Below are positions 58,876 through 64,000 of a stretch of 64,000 nt of DNA, one piece after another. The stretch spans positions 62,001-126,000 of the forward strand of contig JBGUXP010000002.1 of NCBI GenBank assembly GCA_045222295.1, given 5' to 3'. Source of the DNA: Colimorpha sp045222295. GTDB lineage: Bacteria > Bacteroidota > Bacteroidia > Bacteroidales > P3. Numbering within the stretch: position 1 is the stretch's first letter; each line of letters starts with the position of its first letter. Made by a program: the position numbers and the translations under genes. The notes beneath the pieces are model-generated. The model was not told the origin of the DNA. It did no database searches and saw nothing but the letters and a program-made list of their open reading frames with translations.

Positions 58876-61800
58876 CTAATTCATCTCCTTCACCACATAT
58901 GCCTTATGTGAAGTATCCAGCAAATCTGTTGAGTAACGGCGCAATACCATTTTGTGGATGAATACTTGCTCATTTTTACAAAGTGCTTCAAATAACTCTT
59001 TCTGCATAACAACCATCCAGCCTTCAGATGCTTCATAATTATCTCTGGCTGAGCCATTAATATTTCCGCTTTGCCAATAGATGGACTCAACAACTTTCTC
59101 TCCGTCATCATTCTGCCATGCAAAGTAGCCTTCACTGCAAGGGCTTAAGTTCAAAAATGCGGCAAATGCGGGATTCAAAGCTATCCAATGACTCTTGTTG
59201 GAGAAATCGGTAAAGTACCCTCCTCTCAACAATATCAGCTCAGGGTCGTCCCAACCAATCTTCAAATACTCTGATGTATCTCTGACAAAAGGTGATTCGC
59301 CAAAAATAGAGGTTTGAGGCGGCATCTGCACCTTACCGTCATCAAGAGAAATCTTTGCTTGATACTCCTCTATAGGGATTTTATCCTCCATCTTCTTGAT
59401 GTGACAATATTCCCCTATTACAACACCACCTTCATATTCAGGCAAGTTCTCAATAAAACGTGGAGACAAACTAGATTCGTTAAGCCAATTCTTATCTGCC
59501 ATCCACGATTTGGGATCAGCAATTCTCTGTATGAAACTTGGTTTTGCTCGAGACTCAATCAAAATATTCTTGAAATCACGCGACATAAAAACACTATCAA
59601 TGTATCGTCCCTTTACCGCACCTCCGTCTTTCAGCTCTGCTGCCACAGACAGCATCCCGTCAAGGGCAGCACCTGCGTATGCTTTTTTATATGAATAGCG
59701 TAATGCTATCGAATCAAAATGATGTCTGATTGCCGCGTCTTCATTCTCATTGGCCGCCGTGACGTCACCATATTGTTTCATCAGTTCAACAGCCCGGTAG
59801 TTAATCGTCCTCCTATCAATACCTGTACAATGCGCCAAATAACCTCCCCAATGAGAAGCAACACTCATAATACTGCTTGCATCCCTCCAGTTGACATCAG
59901 CTTCATGTTTCTCTCCCGGCAACCACGATAATGGCTTATCCTCCGTATCTGAGAATAATAATGAATAAGTTGCGGGTAATGCCTTATATGGAGCATCAGG
60001 CACCACTTCACCTAAAGTCCGAAGTATCTTCGCGGAATATACACGAAGTTGATAATTCGCAGACACGGCTCCTTTCTTAGCTAACTCTATGAAATCCCGC
60101 AATCGGGCTGATTGTAATTCAACAAGATAGCAACCTATTTCAAGAAGAAGTCTTTCCGATTGATAATCTTTGGGAAGAACATCCATTAAAGTCACTGAGC
60201 TCTCATTGTACAAATGTGCTAACAACATCTTAGCTCTTTCCGCAACGCAAACAACTGGCAACTTTGCAAGATATAGTAGCCAGTCGCGTATTATCTCACA
60301 TACGCTACTTTTATCGGGTGAGACATCTGGTTTATCTGCTTCACAGACAGTATCTTCCCGCAATATGCGGTTCATATAAGAAAACTCTTCTTCCCAAAGT
60401 CGTTTCTTATCAACATCTTTCGCTAGCAGAGGAACTATTTCCTCCAGATAATGCATTGAACCGTATGAAAATCCAGTAGGTATATCCTGTGCAAACATGT
60501 CTAAGGTATAGGCTCGTCCTTTCTCTTCATCAATTGCCTGAAGCATTTCACAAGCGTTGATTCTTGTCCCGCCGTCATAATAGCGAGCCCAACCGGACGG
60601 ACTGGATTCACATAGATATTCCATAGTCTTGTCCCAGGCATCATCTTTATGACCCGTAGCCAGCAGAGTTCTTGCTTCTGCCAATATCTTGTCTCTTTCC
60701 CTTTCTATTTTATCCTTTGATTCCGCACCCTGACTCAACATCTCGTCCAGCGCCTTTGTCATATCAGCAGAAATGCTTTCTGGACACTCAGTAGCTATTT
60801 TTTTCTTAAGAACCAGCACAAAGGCATTAAACCCTTCACCAAGGATTCGTCTCCCGTTTTCTACAACAGTTCTCAGTAGATGTGTATTCAAAGATGTTGT
60901 ATCATTGTCATCAGTATACAAATATATTTCCGTATAGTATCTGAACAACGCACGGTAATCCATTTCATCCTTCGCTGCCTTAACCAAAGCCTCTAATAAA
61001 TCAGATTCAGTTGACTGGAAATAGTCATACTCCGAATCAAGTAACCAGACAGCTAGCTTTAGTCCCGAACGTAGATTATATTGCAGCGTTTCCTCAAGCA
61101 ACCTCTCAGCGGCTCTTAACCTTGTTCTGGATTCAGCCACATCTCCGATGTGTTTCAGCCGCGAGGTGAGCCAATGAATGTATTCAGCTGTCTTATCCGG
61201 ATTGAGTTTTATCGCATCCCCTATCCACTCCGCGAACAAAGACGGCTGTGAGTCTTTTCTGTAACCAATACCAAAACTTTCCTCTATCATTTGGTGGAAA
61301 CAAGCCTCTGCCTTATCATAACATCCAATTTCCAACCAAGCCTTTCCTTGTTTTAGGCTTTCACGTTCTCTACCGTTAACGTCCTGCCATTGCAGCATGG
61401 TTAAATCAAGCTTTCCCAGTTGTTCCATACACCAATCTATGACATAGCCTACCCTGTAAAGAGAAAGGATAACTGCTCGTCTGGATTCTGCATCTGCTTG
61501 ACAAGAGCCCTCTGAAAAATAGGAAAGGAATTCTTTTGCAACAGTATCAACCATCTCATCGCCAAAGCATTTGGCAGATTCAATCACATACTCATAAAAG
61601 TCTGCCCTTTGCTCTGATATCGTATATGAGAACCTGTTATGAGGCACTGGATTTCTCATGCCATCAAAAGACCTTATACAGAATTTCACATGAGACAAGA
61701 AGGATGGATCTTTCACACCAGCCTGCGCCCTTCCTGCCATCTGTGCAATGGTAAAGATTCTCCTGGCGTAAGTCACCATCAATTCATTGTCTTCGTGCGT

Positions 61801-64000
61801 CTTGTCATTGGGCACGAGGTCAATCATCTTGTCCTGAATCCCTAATCGTGCCCTGGTCCTTACATAATAAATGTGAGATGATAGAGTATCAAAGGATTGC
61901 TGCGTATCGTTCTGGTAGAACGAACCTAATCCAGTCCATGATACCTTTTCGATGTAAGAGGTAATAATTCCATTATCCTGCCCGGATTTCAATGCAAGAT
62001 AAGACATCCTGAGATATCCGGTGTCATCTGCTTTAATAAGTCCAAATAATTTCTCAGCCTCGCCAAAATAATGGTTTAACAGCTTTCCGTCACCAGTTGT
62101 TTCACTCAACTGCAAAACAGCTTGCTCGTATGCCTTAAACACCACACCCCTATATTTATCTCCCAAGAAGTGGTTTTTGATGGCATCCTCATATTCCTGC
62201 CAACGGCTTTGTTTCACAAGAGATGACAGGTAAGCACTAATAAAACGCCTTTCACACTTCTCTGCATTAAACCTTTCCTGGTCATAATCAGCAAAGGATT
62301 GCAGATATGGAATAAATAGAGCTATTCGCTTCTCTATGTCTTCCCATCCTACGAAGAAAGTGGCTGTCTTTATCCAGTTAGTCAAGCTCTCAATCTTGTT
62401 TCTCAGGTCACCAAATCTGTTATGGTGTTCTTCAGGTCTTCTGGCCAGGAAATCAGGGTATGAAAGCTCAAACAACAGATTTGCTTCTTCCTTGTCGCCT
62501 TGTTTAAGATAAGCAACGGCAAGATCCATTGCGTAGTCTTGTGAGCAATACAACTGCCGACCCTCGCGAATGATTGCCTTTGCCAGATTTCCACGTCCAG
62601 AAGCTATAAACTCATCTACAATTGTCAGCACGGAGTAGTCTTGATTCTCCATCTGACTCAACTGGTTTTCAAGCAGCAAATAGCGGACGAGCAAATAAGG
62701 GTCTTTCTTGATCTTTCCTATATCTACACCCCTTTCCATATCTCGCCTCACGCTCCATAGAGGTCTATAGTTTTGTGCTTGCTCAAACAAATGTTCAGGG
62801 GTTATCTCACTTACAAAAACGTCGTATTCTTCAGCCTTGTATAAATAATAGCCTCTATCCCAGGTATTCTTGAAATGAGTGGCCAGTCTCTGATAGTAAT
62901 CGACGGCCTTCCTATTATCAAACCCACCTGTAAGGGCATCTTCTGCGGTTTTATTTAATAGATATTGGCGAAAAGAGTTGTGGAAGAACGACAACTCCTG
63001 ACCGGCTTTATCATACCGGAAAAGGTGCCACATCTGCCGTTTGATATCAATCAAAGTCTCTTCCTCACAAAGCGCTCTCACATCATCAAGTTTGACGGCA
63101 CTGGTTATTCTTGAAATGAGTCCTAATGCTTGTTTCAAAGAATCTTTATCCAATAGCGGCCCTATAATGCGTGCGTAATAGTCCTCAACTCCCTCTGGCG
63201 AATCATCCATATTGGCAAGCGCCCCAGCTCCTTCATTACTAATTTGGTTCAGAAGATATCTAAGATACAGAGGATGTCCTTGCGACTTGCGCCAACATTT
63301 TTCTAAAACGGCTGTTGTCGCCAAATCTGAAGCCAATAATTTCCTGCTGAGATCATCAGCCTCGGCCTTACTCAACGGTGGCATCTCAACAAGGTTTGAG
63401 ACCTTCGTCGTTTCTTTTTCTATGGCTGGATTCAGTCCTAATCTATCGAAATGTTGACTGCCTAAAACAAATATAACACCTTCGGGAATATCATTGGGTG
63501 ATGGAAGCACATCCATAAGTTTCTCCCTACACTCCTTGTACTCTCGTGTAATATGGTCAAGCCCATCAACAATAATAATAAACGGAATACCACTTGTCTT
63601 ATAGCTATCTGATATGCTGTCCAGTTGACTATAGAATCTGGCTTTCAGCACAAACATTTCCATAACGGGAGGAAGCGTTGTTTTGTCTAGCACCCCTGCC
63701 TTATGTATCTGTTTAACAATATCATTTAGGAAGGTAGTACTATTTCCCCTGCTACTGTCATTATTTCGCTGTGAAGAAGGATGCAGGAAATCAAATGCAT
63801 AGAAACGTACAGAAGGATTCTCTCGTCCTCTTACCCATTGCGTCAACAAAGTAGACTTTCCTGAGCCGGGCGTGCCTTTCAGGAATACATACCCCTTTGT
63901 CTTCCCCTGAATTGCAGCATCCAACATGGCCAATCCCTTCGAATTCGGGATATACGACTCTTCTGGTACAACTAGATTATGGTCAAAAATGGTCTCAAAC
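58876..64000 (-). CDS. Very large STAND/NACHT-like P-loop ATPase (5' end beyond the window)
   Basis: At least 1707 residues of the reading frame are present and it is still open at the right edge, so the N-terminus is missing. The NTPase core is at the start of the visible part: Walker A LKGTPGSGKSTLLTQWVRG, then IIIVDGLDHITREY (Walker B), LSKAEADDLSRKLL and KSQGHPLYLRYLL. The long remainder (about 350-1685) is a helical repeat region of TPR-like or solenoid type. This layout fits STAND ATPases of the Avs kind, which sense phage proteins through the C-terminal repeats and trigger an N-terminal effector. The effector domain, if any, lies outside the window. Confidence 0.7.
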   Translation of the reverse strand, partial: FETIFDHNLVVPEESYIPNSKGLAMLDAAIQGKTKGYVFLKGTPGSGKSTLLTQWVRGRENPSVRFYAFDFLHPSSQRNNDSSRGNSTTFLNDIVKQIHKAGVLDKTTLPPVMEMFVLKARFYSQLDSISDSYKTSGIPFIIIVDGLDHITREYKECREKLMDVLPSPNDIPEGVIFVLGSQHFDRLGLNPAIEKETTKVSNLVEMPPLSKAEADDLSRKLLASDLATTAVLEKCWRKSQGHPLYLRYLLNQISNEGAGALANMDDSPEGVEDYYARIIGPLLDKDSLKQALGLISRITSAVKLDDVRALCEEETLIDIKRQMWHLFRYDKAGQELSFFHNSFRQYLLNKTAEDALTGGFDNRKAVDYYQRLATHFKNTWDRGYYLYKAEEYDVFVSEITPEHLFEQAQNYRPLWSVRRDMERGVDIGKIKKDPYLLVRYLLLENQLSQMENQDYSVLTIVDEFIASGRGNLAKAIIREGRQLYCSQDYAMDLAVAYLKQGDKEEANLLFELSYPDFLARRPEEHHNRFGDLRNKIESLTNWIKTATFFVGWEDIEKRIALFIPYLQSFADYDQERFNAEKCERRFISAYLSSLVKQSRWQEYEDAIKNHFLGDKYRGVVFKAYEQAVLQLSETTGDGKLLNHYFGEAEKLFGLIKADDTGYLRMSYLALKSGQDNGIITSYIEKVSWTGLGSFYQNDTQQSFDTLSSHIYYVRTRARLGIQDKMIDLVPNDKTHEDNELMVTYARRIFTIAQMAGRAQAGVKDPSFLSHVKFCIRSFDGMRNPVPHNRFSYTISEQRADFYEYVIESAKCFGDEMVDTVAKEFLSYFSEGSCQADAESRRAVILSLYRVGYVIDWCMEQLGKLDLTMLQWQDVNGRERESLKQGKAWLEIGCYDKAEACFHQMIEESFGIGYRKDSQPSLFAEWIGDAIKLNPDKTAEYIHWLTSRLKHIGDVAESRTRLRAAERLLEETLQYNLRSGLKLAVWLLDSEYDYFQSTESDLLEALVKAAKDEMDYRALFRYYTEIYLYTDDNDTTSLNTHLLRTVVENGRRILGEGFNAFVLVLKKKIATECPESISADMTKALDEMLSQGAESKDKIERERDKILAEARTLLATGHKDDAWDKTMEYLCESSPSGWARYYDGGTRINACEMLQAIDEEKGRAYTLDMFAQDIPTGFSYGSMHYLEEIVPLLAKDVDKKRLWEEEFSYMNRILREDTVCEADKPDVSPDKSSVCEIIRDWLLYLAKLPVVCVAERAKMLLAHLYNESSVTLMDVLPKDYQSERLLLEIGCYLVELQSARLRDFIELAKKGAVSANYQLRVYSAKILRTLGEVVPDAPYKALPATYSLLFSDTEDKPLSWLPGEKHEADVNWRDASSIMSVASHWGGYLAHCTGIDRRTINYRAVELMKQYGDVTAANENEDAAIRHHFDSIALRYSYKKAYAGAALDGMLSVAAELKDGGAVKGRYIDSVFMSRDFKNILIESRAKPSFIQRIADPKSWMADKNWLNESSLSPRFIENLPEYEGGVVIGEYCHIKKMEDKIPIEEYQAKISLDDGKVQMPPQTSIFGESPFVRDTSEYLKIGWDDPELILLRGGYFTDFSNKSHWIALNPAFAAFLNLSPCSEGYFAWQNDDGEKVVESIYWQSGNINGSARDNYEASEGWMVVMQKELFEALCKNEQVFIHKMVLRRYSTDLLDTSHKAYVVKEMN

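Overview
The window comes from a chromosome of a Bacteroidota member, most likely order Bacteroidales. The evidence is a TonB-dependent receptor with a carboxypeptidase-like N-terminal domain, a BspA-type leucine-rich-repeat protein ending in a type IX secretion (T9SS) sorting domain, SLBB/Wzz polysaccharide export genes, a DUF4294 protein, and several promoters with the Bacteroidetes pattern TTTG-N19-TAnnTTTG. Core genes look GC-rich. The LRR gene and much of the right third (about 42-64 kb) look AT-richer.

Layout: 1-11.3 kb holds housekeeping genes (RNase R 3' end, acyl-CoA ligase, holA, TonB receptor) followed by a polar amino-acid-type ABC permease and ATPase joined to a complete partner-switching module (sensor PP2C phosphatase, RsbW-like kinase, STAS protein). 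11.3-14.2 kb holds ung, a GxxExxY gene bounded by perfect 19-bp inverted repeats, an MBL hydrolase carrying inserted repeats, and a PIN toxin/antitoxin-like pair. 14.2-17.4 kb is an LRR/InlB-repeat secreted protein and a small upstream gene. 18-25 kb holds lysS, an NlpC/P60 enzyme, DUF4294, an ABC exporter pair and a repeat-invaded hydrolase. 25.5-32.3 kb holds a radical SAM gene, LytTR and LiaF-like regulators, an M28 peptidase, an acyltransferase, CAT-like and GNAT acetyltransferases, and tRNA-Val(CAC). 32.3-37.4 kb holds an HhH protein and capsule/exopolysaccharide export genes.

From 37.5 kb the content becomes accessory: a translationally coupled DUF488-DUF488-OB-like-lipoprotein operon, small orphan genes, a RloA-RloB-helicase-helical protein operon, a phage-like lysis cassette present twice (one copy decayed), a coupled HNH / GNAT-PIN fusion / ASCH operon, an AbiE toxin-antitoxin pair, and a very large STAND-type P-loop ATPase that runs off the right edge. 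This reads as a defence island.

The most unusual signal is small palindromic repeats that sit inside genes without breaking them. One family (nine copies, 12.8-30.4 kb) is inserted in frame in loops of three unrelated enzymes and clustered in one intergenic gap, much like Rickettsia palindromic elements. A second, unrelated family (three copies, 48.8-49.6 kb) sits in the decayed lysis cassette. The GxxExxY cassette and the coupled HNH/GNAT-PIN/ASCH operon are the other best candidates for undescribed systems. No search or structure prediction was run. Family names rest on motifs read from the translations.
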